Of a stretch of DNA of 64,000 nt, positions 1 through 8,689 are shown piece after piece. Numbering within the stretch: position 1 is the stretch's first letter; each line of letters starts with the position of its first letter. The stretch comes from Lachnospiraceae bacterium (GTDB lineage Bacteria; Bacillota; Clostridia; Lachnospirales; Lachnospiraceae). The position numbers were made by a program, and so were the translations under genes. The notes under the pieces are model-generated. The model saw only the letters and a list, made by a program, of their open reading frames with translations. It had not been told where the DNA came from and searched no databases. The stretch is from the NCBI GenBank assembly GCA_017465475.1, contig JAFTWC010000017.1, forward strand, positions 1 through 64,000, read 5' to 3'.

Positions 1-47
1 CACCTCGTCAAATTCAAATTTTCTTTTCCTTACAAATTGGAATATGT

Positions 48-647
48 CTAACTCTCTGATAGTTCCTGTAATAATTCAAATTGTTCCGCTGTTACAACCT
101 GCTTTAATGCGGTCATTGCTTTATAATACTCATTTTCATAATGTGAGAACGTATCCGTTTTTTGCAGTTTAAATCCTATTGAAAGATATAAGAAAATGGC
201 TTTCCAGCTCCACGGCTGTGTATGAATATAGACAGGAAGTTTCTCTTGCTCTTTAAAACAATTCATAGTTGCATAACATAAGGCTTTTCCTAACCCCCGT
301 CCTTGATACTCTTCGTTCACAACCAACCAGTGCAATGAGGATACGATAGACTCTTTGCGTTTATCTTGCCATGCAATACAAGACCCTACTATAAGATTAT
401 CTTCATTCAGAAGAAAAAGAATATTGTTTATTAACGGACGATTCTGTAAATATGTTGAAATAAAGTAACTTTCTGCTTCTTCCAAAGACTCAAAGTCTCC
501 AATGGAACACTCTAATTCTGCCCAAGCTTTTTCATATCCACTTTTATAGGGTACAATGGAAAATCCTTCCGGCAATACCACATCATTGTGTTGATAAGTA
601 TCGCATCTTAAAATCGTGTTATAAAAGGGTATTGTTCTATCCAACAC
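48..647 (-). CDS. GNAT-family N-acetyltransferase
   Basis: Probable acetyl-CoA-dependent N-acetyltransferase of unknown substrate. The GNAT core shows the acetyl-CoA-binding motif QGRGLGKA after a WLVV strand, and a C-terminal YLSIGFKL segment typical of the last helix-strand of the fold. The frame is open further upstream to a TTG at 743, which would overlap the neighbouring kinase gene by 25 bp. I prefer the GTG at 647, which has GGAGG eight bases before it and gives a protein beginning LDRTIPFYN just ahead of the GNAT domain. The gene lies downstream of the kinase gene on the same strand, in AT-rich accessory DNA. Family assignment is firm; start and substrate are not. Confidence 0.8.
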   Translation of the reverse strand: MLDRTIPFYNTILRCDTYQHNDVVLPEGFSIVPYKSGYEKAWAELECSIGDFESLEEAESYFISTYLQNRPLINNILFLLNEDNLIVGSCIAWQDKRKESIVSSLHWLVVNEEYQGRGLGKALCYATMNCFKEQEKLPVYIHTQPWSWKAIFLYLSIGFKLQKTDTFSHYENEYYKAMTALKQVVTAEQFELLQELSES

Positions 648-718
648 AGTTTTGCCCTCCAAATCAACTTCAAGTTTATCTAACTGTTTTACAAATTGTT
701 GTTTTCTATATAACAATT

Positions 719-1210
719 CTATTTTCTTTCTAATGTATACCAAACATCTATTTCATCTTTAGTAGGTGCTTCCCACATAGACAATAATTTACCCATAAGA
801 CCTTCATCCAGATAATAATCTGAACCTCCTTCGCCATTTAATACCCTACAGTTTCGTTCTTCAATGTTTTTATTCCATGTTTGGTCATTAACATCAATGT
901 AATGCCATTCACATTGAACATTCTGAGAGCGGCAAAACTCGGTTAAGCTTCTTCTGTTTTCTAAACTCCAAAACCCCCAATCTAAAATCACAGTACAACC
1001 TATATTTACCAATTCCACCGATTTTTTCTTAAAATAGCTCCATATTCTTAACGCCATTTCGTCGTGTTTCTCACCCAAATCATTATCAAACAAATCCTTT
1101 GTTAATTCATCGCATGATAAAATAACTGCGTTCTCTTTTTCTTTTATTTGATTGGCGTAATAGGTTTTTCCGCAACATATTTTCCCACAGATTGCTATTA
1201 TCTTTGCCAT
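719..1210 (-). CDS. P-loop AAA-type small kinase/ATP-binding protein
   Basis: Small (about 163 aa) nucleotide-binding protein. A Walker A loop GKICCGKT lies right after the first strand (IIAICGK), and a later acidic segment ILDWGFWS resembles the Walker B/LID region of AAA_33-type kinases (zeta-toxin-like or chloramphenicol phosphotransferase-like folds). The substrate cannot be told. Two in-frame ATGs lie six bases apart; the second (1210) has better SD spacing from AAGGAG. It is upstream of the GNAT gene on the same strand, so the two may be co-transcribed. AT-rich codon use suggests acquired accessory DNA. Confidence 0.7.
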   Translation of the reverse strand: MAKIIAICGKICCGKTYYANQIKEKENAVILSCDELTKDLFDNDLGEKHDEMALRIWSYFKKKSVELVNIGCTVILDWGFWSLENRRSLTEFCRSQNVQCEWHYIDVNDQTWNKNIEERNCRVLNGEGGSDYYLDEGLMGKLLSMWEAPTKDEIDVWYTLERK

Positions 1211-1216
1211 ATACAT

Positions 1217-1494
1217 TTCTCCTTGTCTTATATAAATTCAAGTATATATACAACTATCTCACGAGTAGAACATCTGCTTCTCTGCGTCACTATTGTTCCT
1301 TGACAAGTTCCGAGGAAGTTCTGCTCTCGCTTCGCTCGACAGAACGACTGTGACTCTAAACTCAGTCTATGCTTCGCTTGACTTCGTTAAGAGTACACAT
1401 GCCTCCGCAGTAGCCCGCATCCAATCAGTCTTCGCACTTGGCTCGACTTCTTGGGCGTGCCTTACATGGTCAGTGCTAATTGCTTCTTCGGTCA
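1217..1494. other. gene-free region with small hairpins
   Basis: No convincing gene. Short open frames run through it but lack SD sites and family features. It holds two copies of GCTTCGC (1329-1335, 1371-1377; GCGAAGC on the minus strand). The first is centred in a hairpin whose outer arms are GTTCTG (1318-1323) and CAGAAC (1340-1345). It lies directly downstream of the rlmD-type gene stop, so it may contain its transcription end, but there is no clear U-tract. Confidence 0.5.
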
Positions 1495-2934
1495 CTATCG
1501 TTCCCTCACAAGCAAAGCCACTGACTCCACATGTGTGGTCATCGGGAACATGTCCACTGCCTGTGCCTTTGTAAGCTTGTACCCGTTTTCCTCCAGAAAC
1601 TTTATATCTCTTGCCAATGTGGCCGGATCACAGGATACATATACCACCCGCTTCGGCTCCATGTTTACTATGGTTTGTAACAGTGTCTCGTCGCAGCCTT
1701 TTCGCGGCGGGTCTACCACAATCACATCCGCACGCATGCTTCCGCCGCTTTCACGGTACTTTGCCGGCAGTACATCTTCTGCTGCACCTACAAAAAATTC
1801 CGCATTGGTGATACCGTTCCGAATCGCATTCTGCTTTGCATCTTCAATGGCCTGGGGTACAATTTCCACACCGTACACATTCTTTGCATTCTTGGCAAGA
1901 AACAAAGAAATCGTACCGATTCCGCAATACAAATCCCATACAATCTCATTTCCGGTCAGTTCCGCAAACTCCAACGCTTTTCCGTACAACACCTTTGTCT
2001 GCTTCGGATTCACCTGGTAGAACGAAAGGGGAGAAATGCAGAACGATACCTCTCCGATGTAATCCGTAATATAAGTATCCCCCCATACCGGAATTATTTC
2101 ATTTCCAAGAATGACGTTGGTTTTCTCACAGTTCACATTTAAGCAAACACCCTTTAATACCAACTGTATCTGATTTTTCCCGTTATCATATGACTCTACT
2201 GCCGCCTTTAATTTGTCTGCCAACACCTCGGCTTTCGGAATGCTCTTCCCATTCACAATCAGGCACACCAACACCTCTCCGGTCACTGCCCCCACTCTTG
2301 TTAAAATGTGACGCACCAAACCGGTATGTGTTTCTTCATCATAGGGTGCAATCCGATACTGCTCCATGTGCTCACACACCGTTTTGCAAATCACTTCATT
2401 CACCGGTGCCTGAATGGCACAAGCCGTACTCGGTATAATGGCGTGGCTGTGTCCCGCATAAAAACCGGTAACAACCTTTCCGTCTTTCACTTTTCCCACC
2501 GGAAACTGTGCCTTGTTACGATAGGCAAAACAGTCCTCCATGCCGAGAATCGGAAGGAACTGCGGTTGTTCTTCGGAAAGCTTCTCACCGCATTCTCCAA
2601 ACTTCACCCCTCCGATACGTTCCAGACACTCCCGTACCTTTCGCTCCTTAAAGGAAAGCTGGGCCCCATAACTCATGGCTTGTAACTGGCAACCGCCGCA
2701 ACGCCCTGCCACAGGGCACATAGGCTCCACACGATGCTCTGACGGACGGAGAATCTTTTCCACCTTCGCATAGCCGTAGGTCTTCTTCGCCTTTAAAACC
2801 TTTGCCTCAATTACGTCACCCACAACGGCCCCTTTCACAAACAAGGTAAATCCGTCTGCACGACCGATTCCTTCGCCGCCGCTGCCCATATCCGTAATCT
2901 CAATTGTCACAAACTCATTCTTCTTCGGAACCAT
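1495..2934 (-). CDS. rlmD: 23S rRNA (uracil-C5)-methyltransferase, RlmD/RlmCD family
   Basis: SAM-dependent C5-methylation of uridine in 23S rRNA (U1939 family; Gram-positive members may modify two sites). An N-terminal TRAM domain (about residues 1-63) is followed by the iron-sulfur cysteines C73, C79 and C82, with a fourth Cys near residue 172. The C-terminal Rossmann methyltransferase domain has DLYCGIGTISLFLA, VVDPPRKGCDE and the catalytic-cysteine motif VSCDPATLARD near the end. Length (479 aa) is normal. AGGAAAGG precedes the ATG. It ends at a TAG followed by a hairpin-bearing gap. Upstream is a large inverted repeat and then galE. Confidence 0.92.
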   Translation of the reverse strand: MVPKKNEFVTIEITDMGSGGEGIGRADGFTLFVKGAVVGDVIEAKVLKAKKTYGYAKVEKILRPSEHRVEPMCPVAGRCGGCQLQAMSYGAQLSFKERKVRECLERIGGVKFGECGEKLSEEQPQFLPILGMEDCFAYRNKAQFPVGKVKDGKVVTGFYAGHSHAIIPSTACAIQAPVNEVICKTVCEHMEQYRIAPYDEETHTGLVRHILTRVGAVTGEVLVCLIVNGKSIPKAEVLADKLKAAVESYDNGKNQIQLVLKGVCLNVNCEKTNVILGNEIIPVWGDTYITDYIGEVSFCISPLSFYQVNPKQTKVLYGKALEFAELTGNEIVWDLYCGIGTISLFLAKNAKNVYGVEIVPQAIEDAKQNAIRNGITNAEFFVGAAEDVLPAKYRESGGSMRADVIVVDPPRKGCDETLLQTIVNMEPKRVVYVSCDPATLARDIKFLEENGYKLTKAQAVDMFPMTTHVESVALLVRER

Positions 2935-2984
2935 ACGAACCTTTCCTACTTTCTACATTTATTCTAAATCACTTTTCCGGTTTA

Positions 2985-3088
2985 TGATGTCAAAACGTTG
3001 TTATCTCCAACAAAGGAACTTTAGGTTGAGAGAAGTTACTTCTTTCAACCTAAAGTTCCGTTATAAGCAGTACAACGTTTTGACATCA
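2985..3088. repeat. 104-bp two-tier imperfect palindrome
   Basis: A nested inverted repeat fills the gap between galE and the rlmD-type gene. The outer arms are 17 bp and perfect (2985-3001 with 3072-3088). An asymmetric internal loop follows, then perfect 15-bp inner arms (3015-3029 with 3045-3059) around a short GAGAAGTTACTTC apex. There is no U-tract on either side, so it is not a standard intrinsic terminator. It resembles the palindromes at 27363-27556 and 56276-56339. It could be a folded RNA in the galE-to-rlmD transcript or a small palindromic mobile element. Confidence 0.8.
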
Positions 3089-3093
3089 AACAC

Positions 3094-4083
3094 TTACTTT
3101 CCAAAGCCCGTCGGATGGGTGCTGTGCCACTTCCACGCCGTGGCAATAATCTCTTCCATATCCGTATACTGCGGCTTCCAACCAAGGATGGTTCTTGCCT
3201 TTTCACTGGAGGCAATGAGGGTAGCCGGGTCACCGCCGCGACGCGGTGCTTCTTCTGCCTTGATTGGCAGATTGGTCACTCTTCTGGCCGCCTCAATAAT
3301 CTCTCTTACGCTGTAGCCTTCCCCGCTGCCGAGGTTAAATACATTGCTCTCGTTGCCCTTCATCAGATACTCCACTGCCAATACATGGGCCTGAGCCAAA
3401 TCCATAACATGAATATAATCGCGAATACAGGTGCCGTCCTTGGTCGGGTAATCGGTACCGCAAATATTGATATGATCTCTTTGTCCTAACGGAACCTGCA
3501 AAACAAGGGGAATCAAATGGGTTTCCGTTGTATGTGCTTCTCCGATTGCTCCGCTTTCATGGGCACCGCAGGCATTAAAGTAACGTAATGCCACGTATTT
3601 TAATCCGTGGGCAATATCCGCCCACTTCATCATCTTTTCCATAGCAAGCTTTGTTTCACCGTATGCATTAATCGGAGAGGTCTTATCTTCTTCTAAAATC
3701 GGAATATTCTCCGGCTCCCCGTAGGTTGCAGCCGTAGAGGAAAATACGATCTTCTTTACATCATGGGCAATCATGGACTCCAACAACACCTTGGTACCGC
3801 ATACATTGTTATCATAGTACTTTAACGGATTGGTCATACTCTCCGCCACCAGTGAATTTGCCGCAAAATGAATCACGGCATCAATCTTCTCACTTTCAAA
3901 CACGGAATCCACAAAGGCACGGTCTCTGATATCACCTTTGTAAAAACGTGCCGACGGATGTACCGCCTCTGCATGACCGGTCTCCAAATTATCTGCCACC
4001 ACTACGTCAATGCCTCTTGCTACCAACTCATACACCATGTGAGAACCGATATAACCGGCTCCGCCTAATACTAAAATCGTCAT
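3094..4083 (-). CDS. galE: UDP-glucose 4-epimerase
   Basis: Interconverts UDP-glucose and UDP-galactose (Leloir pathway and cell-surface sugar supply), in the cytoplasm. It is an extended short-chain dehydrogenase: N-terminal NAD-binding GGAGYIGS (residues 7-14), a catalytic S-x(n)-YxxxK site (YGETK), FSSTAATYG, and [12 protein letters not shown] typical of GalE. 329 aa is the normal length. The stop lies six bases from a large palindrome. It is followed upstream by yhaM with a short gap, on the same strand. No regulatory site was identified. Confidence 0.95.
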   Translation of the reverse strand: MTILVLGGAGYIGSHMVYELVARGIDVVVADNLETGHAEAVHPSARFYKGDIRDRAFVDSVFESEKIDAVIHFAANSLVAESMTNPLKYYDNNVCGTKVLLESMIAHDVKKIVFSSTAATYGEPENIPILEEDKTSPINAYGETKLAMEKMMKWADIAHGLKYVALRYFNACGAHESGAIGEAHTTETHLIPLVLQVPLGQRDHINICGTDYPTKDGTCIRDYIHVMDLAQAHVLAVEYLMKGNESNVFNLGSGEGYSVREIIEAARRVTNLPIKAEEAPRRGGDPATLIASSEKARTILGWKPQYTDMEEIIATAWKWHSTHPTGFGK

Positions 4084-4103
4084 TTTCCCTTTTCCTTTCT
4101 CTA

Positions 4104-5042
4104 CTACTTACTTGTCTTTCTCATATTAGTTTCAAACATCTTTTGATAACCTAACCAGCCGGTTTCCTCCGTACCGTCAAACAGGGCGGTTACCCCAGCT
4201 AACTTTGCATCCAGATTATCTGCCATACTAAGTGCCAATGCTTCCGCCAGCTCCGGTTTTTTCGGAGAACCGTACTCCAACTCCCCATGGTGGGATAAAA
4301 TACAATGCAATAACTCATTTTTGCGCTTTACGGAAAATCCGCCCAACTTATCCATCCGCTTGGACAACCAGTCCGCACCGATGTAAATATGACCTAAAAG
4401 CTGACCTGCATCCGTATAATCATTTTCCGGGAAAGAGGAAATCTCGGAAAGCTTTCCTACATCATGAAACATTGCTGCTGTTAATAACAAATCTCTGTCC
4501 AGTACCGGATAGTTATCCGCAAGATAAGTACAAAGCTTTGTCACGGATACGGTGTGTTCCAGCAATCCGCCCACAAAATTGTGATGCATGGTTTTGGCTG
4601 CGGAATGGGACAAAAACATTTCTTTAAACTTCGGATCCTCCTTAAAATAGCTTTCTGCCAGCATCTTAAACTGAGCGTCCTTTAAAGAATCGATGTAACC
4701 AAGTAACTCCTTGTACATCTCCTTCGTATCCCGCTTGGTACAAGGCATAAAATCACTTACCTCATACTCCCCCTCAGACAATCTTCTGACTCTGCGGATA
4801 TTTAACTGTAAGGTTCCCTGGAAACTTACCACCTGACCTTCCACACGGATATAGTCCAGTGACTCAAAATGCTCGATTCCTGCATTCAGTTCCCATACCT
4901 TGCCATCCATAGTGCCGGTTTTATCCTGTAAAATCAAGGAATAATAATTCTTTCCTGCCTTTGTCTGCAAGGTCTGTTTCTGCTTGCAAAAATAATTTTC
5001 GGAAATCATTTCCCCGTCTCTTAATTCTCTTAAATAATGCAT
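4104..5042 (-). CDS. yhaM: 3'-5' exoribonuclease YhaM family (OB-fold plus HD domain)
   Basis: Predicted 3'-to-5' exonuclease acting on RNA or ssDNA. An N-terminal OB-fold-like nucleic acid-binding segment ([18 protein letters not shown], about residues 36-53) precedes a metal-binding HD domain with [13 protein letters not shown] and [10 protein letters not shown]. Length (312 aa) matches Bacillus subtilis YhaM. A strong GGAGGAAGTTAG lies before the ATG. It sits between galE and an HtrA-like gene with gaps of about 20-26 bp, so co-transcription is likely. Confidence 0.9.
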   Translation of the reverse strand: MHYLRELRDGEMISENYFCKQKQTLQTKAGKNYYSLILQDKTGTMDGKVWELNAGIEHFESLDYIRVEGQVVSFQGTLQLNIRRVRRLSEGEYEVSDFMPCTKRDTKEMYKELLGYIDSLKDAQFKMLAESYFKEDPKFKEMFLSHSAAKTMHHNFVGGLLEHTVSVTKLCTYLADNYPVLDRDLLLTAAMFHDVGKLSEISSFPENDYTDAGQLLGHIYIGADWLSKRMDKLGGFSVKRKNELLHCILSHHGELEYGSPKKPELAEALALSMADNLDAKLAGVTALFDGTEETGWLGYQKMFETNMRKTSK

Positions 5043-5068
5043 CTAACTTCCTCCGCTTCTTCTATTTC

Positions 5069-6454
5069 CTAATGAAGTCTGGTTTCCGGTTGCATATACA
5101 ATGTATGCTCCTTCCGCTCACCCTTTGTCTCTCTGTTTACAATCACACGGATACTTAAGGTTCCCAGCCTGTTGATTTCTTCATAAAACTGGCGAACGCT
5201 CGTAATCGGTTCGATTCCCAGCATCGTAATAATATCTCCGTTTTTAATTCCCGCGTTCATGGCCGGTGAAGACGGCAACACTTCCATCACATAGATTCCC
5301 TCCGGAAGCTTATACTTTCCTCCCATCACGGAGTCCACCGATTCCAACCGCAAACCGCAGTAAATGCGGGGTACATTATTTAACGTATCTTCTATTACCT
5401 GTTTCATCCCGCTCATCATGGCTGCGGTGATTACTCCCTTTTCTCCTTTATTTAGCGTTTTACTTACCATACCGATTACTTCGCCGGACAAATTAAATAC
5501 AAAGCCATCCCCTTCGGCATATTCCGTAATTCCGGTGGTAAAGTACATGACCTCGTCATCAATCACCTGTACTACCTGACCCACTCCGGTAATCATACCG
5601 AGTTCCATTGCTCCCTGATGTCCGTTTGGATTTCCAAGCACCATTACCGGAATTCCCGTGTCCACTTCATCCAGGGCAAATACCGCCTCCTGCGGCAAAT
5701 CTTCCTTGGCTATTTTCTCTACCGTGGACAATCGTACCGACAACACCGCCAAACGATAGTTGGTATCATAGGCAAAAATAGTACACGGGAATGTAGTCCC
5801 GTTTTCAAATTCCACAGTAAACTTTGTGGCACCTTCAATACTGTCCAAATTCGTCAAAAACAACATATCTAACCCGTTATCGCCCACATACAGACCTGTA
5901 GCGGTTTTACTGGTCTCATAGGATTCTTCAAACCAGTCTACCCCTTCTGTAATTGCCGTAATATGTACCAAAGATTTTCTTAACTCAGAGGCCAAATTTG
6001 CAATTCCGGAATACATATTCAGAAATTCCTGTACATCTTCACTCTTTCCTTCATAAGGTTCCCGATCATCCTTTGTAGTTCCGTCAATGGTCACTGTAAT
6101 TTCCGGTGTCGCCTCCGGTGTAGATACTACAAACTCCGGCTGACGCGTAGCGGTAGCCGATGCTGCTTTTGTTGCCGTCGGAACCTTCGTAGGATTTACC
6201 ATTCCCTCATTCGACGTAGGATTTCCGATACCTACTGCCTGACGAAACTGTTTTTCCAGTCCCAGTTTCTTTATGAGAAAGCCTCCAAAAAAAGCAAATA
6301 CCACTCCCGCCGTCACTCCGAAAATCACTCCGGACACTGTCACTCGAAGCGCGGTTTTTCCGAGACGTTTCCAACTTTTATTCTTTTTCGGTACAATCTC
6401 TTCCCGTATTACCTGATACTCTTCCTTCTTCTCACGTTCCCTTTTTTCTTCCAT
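5069..6454 (-). CDS. HtrA/DegP-like membrane protein, predicted pseudo-protease, with PDZ domain
   Basis: Layout of an HtrA-type serine protease: charged cytoplasmic N-terminus, one membrane helix (about residues 37-60), a Thr/Pro-rich linker, a trypsin-like domain (about 155-335) and a C-terminal PDZ domain (about 355-450, with SSPAMNAGIKNGDIITML). All three catalytic positions appear lost. The TNxH site reads LTNLDSIEGA (D204 in place of His), the DLAV site reads YRLAVL (R234 in place of Asp), and the GNSGG site reads EGDGF (D316 in place of Ser). A scaffold or sensor role is inferred rather than proteolysis. SD AGGAGG is present. The adjacent two-component system may be functionally linked. 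Confidence 0.85.
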   Translation of the reverse strand: MEEKREREKKEEYQVIREEIVPKKNKSWKRLGKTALRVTVSGVIFGVTAGVVFAFFGGFLIKKLGLEKQFRQAVGIGNPTSNEGMVNPTKVPTATKAASATATRQPEFVVSTPEATPEITVTIDGTTKDDREPYEGKSEDVQEFLNMYSGIANLASELRKSLVHITAITEGVDWFEESYETSKTATGLYVGDNGLDMLFLTNLDSIEGATKFTVEFENGTTFPCTIFAYDTNYRLAVLSVRLSTVEKIAKEDLPQEAVFALDEVDTGIPVMVLGNPNGHQGAMELGMITGVGQVVQVIDDEVMYFTTGITEYAEGDGFVFNLSGEVIGMVSKTLNKGEKGVITAAMMSGMKQVIEDTLNNVPRIYCGLRLESVDSVMGGKYKLPEGIYVMEVLPSSPAMNAGIKNGDIITMLGIEPITSVRQFYEEINRLGTLSIRVIVNRETKGERKEHTLYMQPETRLH

Positions 6455-6548
6455 GCGTAAGCCTCCTGACTAACTCCACACCCTGCTTCTTATCGACAAC
6501 CTTCGTTCCGTATCATAGATCACAGTAAGCAAATGCCTCATGTCCTTT

Positions 6549-7964
6549 TCACTCGGCCTCCGGTAGCACAAGCGGCAGCGTAAGAACAAACTCTGTTCCC
6601 ACATCTTCCGTACTGATTACATTAATATTTTCATTATGAGCCGTTATGATTTCCTTTGCAATGGACAGTCCCAATCCGGTTCCCTTCTTATCCTTTCCCC
6701 GGGAACTGTCTGATTTGTAAAAGCGATCCCAAATCTTGGTCAAATCTTCCTTCGGAATACCGGTTCCCGAATCCTTTACGGAAACCAACGCTTTCCTACC
6801 TTTTTCCTCCACTGTAATCCGGATGGCCGAATCCATATGGCTGAATTTTATGGCATTGTCCACCAAATTATAAAGGACTTGGGCGATTTTGTCTCTGTCA
6901 GCCACTACCATAATCTCTTTTGCGGAAAACACCAACTGAACCACCAGTCGTTTTTTCTTACATTGTCCTTCAAAGGTTCTGGCCAAATTTTTAATTGTAT
7001 CATTCACATCAAATTCCGTCGGTTGCAAAATCATACCCTTCTGATCCAAGGTATTTAATGTCAACAAATTTGATGTTAACTTTGTCAGTCGCTCTACTTC
7101 AAACAATACTACATCCAAATACTTTTCCTGCTGCTCCGGCGGTATTGTTCCGTCTTTTATCGCTTCCGCATATCCCTTAATCGAGGTAAGAGGCGAACGG
7201 AAGTCATGAGATACATTGGCAATAATCTCCCGTTGATATTCTTTGAACCGGTACATGGTATCTCCCATATAGCCGATAATGTCTGCCAGTGCACGAAACT
7301 CTCCTCTGGAATGAATCGTAAGCTTCTTCTCAAAATCTCCCATGGAATAAGCCTTTGCTGCTGCAATTGTTCTTTTTAACGGAACTACCATAAAACAATA
7401 CACTCCGATAAATACAAGCAACAAAATAAGCATCGTTACCAAATAGTACCAATTCATTTCATACACCGCATCCTGTACTTCACCTTTGATGGTGTCCATG
7501 GGCACCATCAAACAAACATATCCTTTTACGGTATACTGATGCGTAAGGGGCTCCACCACTGCAAGCACCGGCTCGGCCACTACATCTTTGTTATAATAAT
7601 TCCGATGAAACGTGTCTTCCAAAAAACCCGGATCCGTCTCTCCGAACTGAATGACAGCATCATTGATAGGTGCCGTATCCCCTACCACCTTTCCCCAAGG
7701 TGCCGTAATCAGTATTCTGACATCAAGCAACTCCGCTACCGGCTGCAAGCTTTCCATCATTTTATCAACCGTAATACGGTTATCATAGTATCGTTCCACA
7801 TACCCGCGCATAACGATGCCGGTCTGTGCATACATTGTCTGTTCATGTTTCTCATAAATGCTCTTTTCTATAAGTGCGGATAACACTGTATTGGCAACTA
7901 AGAATAACACACACGCCAGTGCCAAATAGAACACAATGAGCTTTCTTGTCAGACTTCCTTTCAT
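6549..7964 (-). CDS. sensor histidine kinase (HAMP, HisKA, HATPase_c)
   Basis: Membrane sensor kinase. A first membrane helix at about residues 8-31, an extracytoplasmic domain of about 140 aa and a second helix (YYLVTMLILLLVFIGVYCF) are followed by HAMP, then the dimerisation and phosphoacceptor box NVSHDFRSPLTSIKGYAE. The ATPase domain shows NLVDNAIKFS, DSGTGIP and GTGLGLSIAKEI. Its start overlaps the upstream response regulator stop by 4 bp (ATGA), so they are translationally coupled. The ligand is unknown. The HtrA-like gene downstream may be part of the same envelope-stress pathway (inference). Confidence 0.93.
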   Translation of the reverse strand: MKGSLTRKLIVFYLALACVLFLVANTVLSALIEKSIYEKHEQTMYAQTGIVMRGYVERYYDNRITVDKMMESLQPVAELLDVRILITAPWGKVVGDTAPINDAVIQFGETDPGFLEDTFHRNYYNKDVVAEPVLAVVEPLTHQYTVKGYVCLMVPMDTIKGEVQDAVYEMNWYYLVTMLILLLVFIGVYCFMVVPLKRTIAAAKAYSMGDFEKKLTIHSRGEFRALADIIGYMGDTMYRFKEYQREIIANVSHDFRSPLTSIKGYAEAIKDGTIPPEQQEKYLDVVLFEVERLTKLTSNLLTLNTLDQKGMILQPTEFDVNDTIKNLARTFEGQCKKKRLVVQLVFSAKEIMVVADRDKIAQVLYNLVDNAIKFSHMDSAIRITVEEKGRKALVSVKDSGTGIPKEDLTKIWDRFYKSDSSRGKDKKGTGLGLSIAKEIITAHNENINVISTEDVGTEFVLTLPLVLPEAE

Positions 7965-8677
7965 ACTTTCTTTACCTCGAATTTATAACCGATGCCCCAA
8001 ACAGTTGCAATGCTCCAATTCGCACGATCTTTAATCTTTTCACGTACCCGTTTTACATGAACATCAACGGTTCGTGTATCACCGATGTACTCATATCCCC
8101 AAATATGATCCAGTAACTGTTCTCTTGTGAACACCTGGTTCGGATGAGATGCAAGAAAATATAAAAGCTCCAGCTCCTTCGGCGGCATTTCCACCTGATG
8201 TCCCATATAGGTTACGGCATAATTCGTCTGGTTAATCAGTAAGTCCTGATATACCACGCATTCTCCCTGCTTTTCATTCGGGAATTGCTCTACCTTCTCC
8301 TTCTCCGGAGTAAAACGCCGTAACACGGCCTTTACTCTTGCTACCAACTCCTTGGAATCAAACGGCTTTATCATGTAGTCGTCTGCTCCCAGTTCCAACC
8401 CCAACACCTTATCAAAAATCTCTCCCTTCGCGGAAAGCATGATAATCGGCACCTTAGAAGTTTTACGAAGTTCGCGACACACTTCATAACCGTCCATTCC
8501 CGGCAACATCAAGTCCAATAAAATCAAGTTCGGCTCATATTCCCCAAACATACGAAGTGCTTCTTCGCCGTCTTCCACACTGAGCGTATCAAAACACTCT
8601 TTCCGCAAATAAAGTGAAATCAATTCCGCAATACTTGCATCGTCATCCACTATCATAATCTTTTGTTTTACCGCCAT
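7961..8677 (-). CDS. OmpR/PhoB-family response regulator
   Basis: Two-domain transcription regulator. The receiver domain has the acidic pair VDDD, phosphoacceptor Asp in NLILLDLMLPGMDG, a conserved Thr/Ser region and Lys (MIKPF). The winged-helix DNA-binding domain ends with TRTVDVHVKRVREKI and GIGYKFEV, typical of OmpR. 238 aa is normal. It overlaps the kinase by 4 bp and lies only 12 bp from mutS2, so the pair may be read through from mutS2. Confidence 0.95.
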   Translation of the reverse strand: MAVKQKIMIVDDDASIAELISLYLRKECFDTLSVEDGEEALRMFGEYEPNLILLDLMLPGMDGYEVCRELRKTSKVPIIMLSAKGEIFDKVLGLELGADDYMIKPFDSKELVARVKAVLRRFTPEKEKVEQFPNEKQGECVVYQDLLINQTNYAVTYMGHQVEMPPKELELLYFLASHPNQVFTREQLLDHIWGYEYIGDTRTVDVHVKRVREKIKDRANWSIATVWGIGYKFEVKKV

Positions 8678-8689
8678 ATTCCCTCTCCT

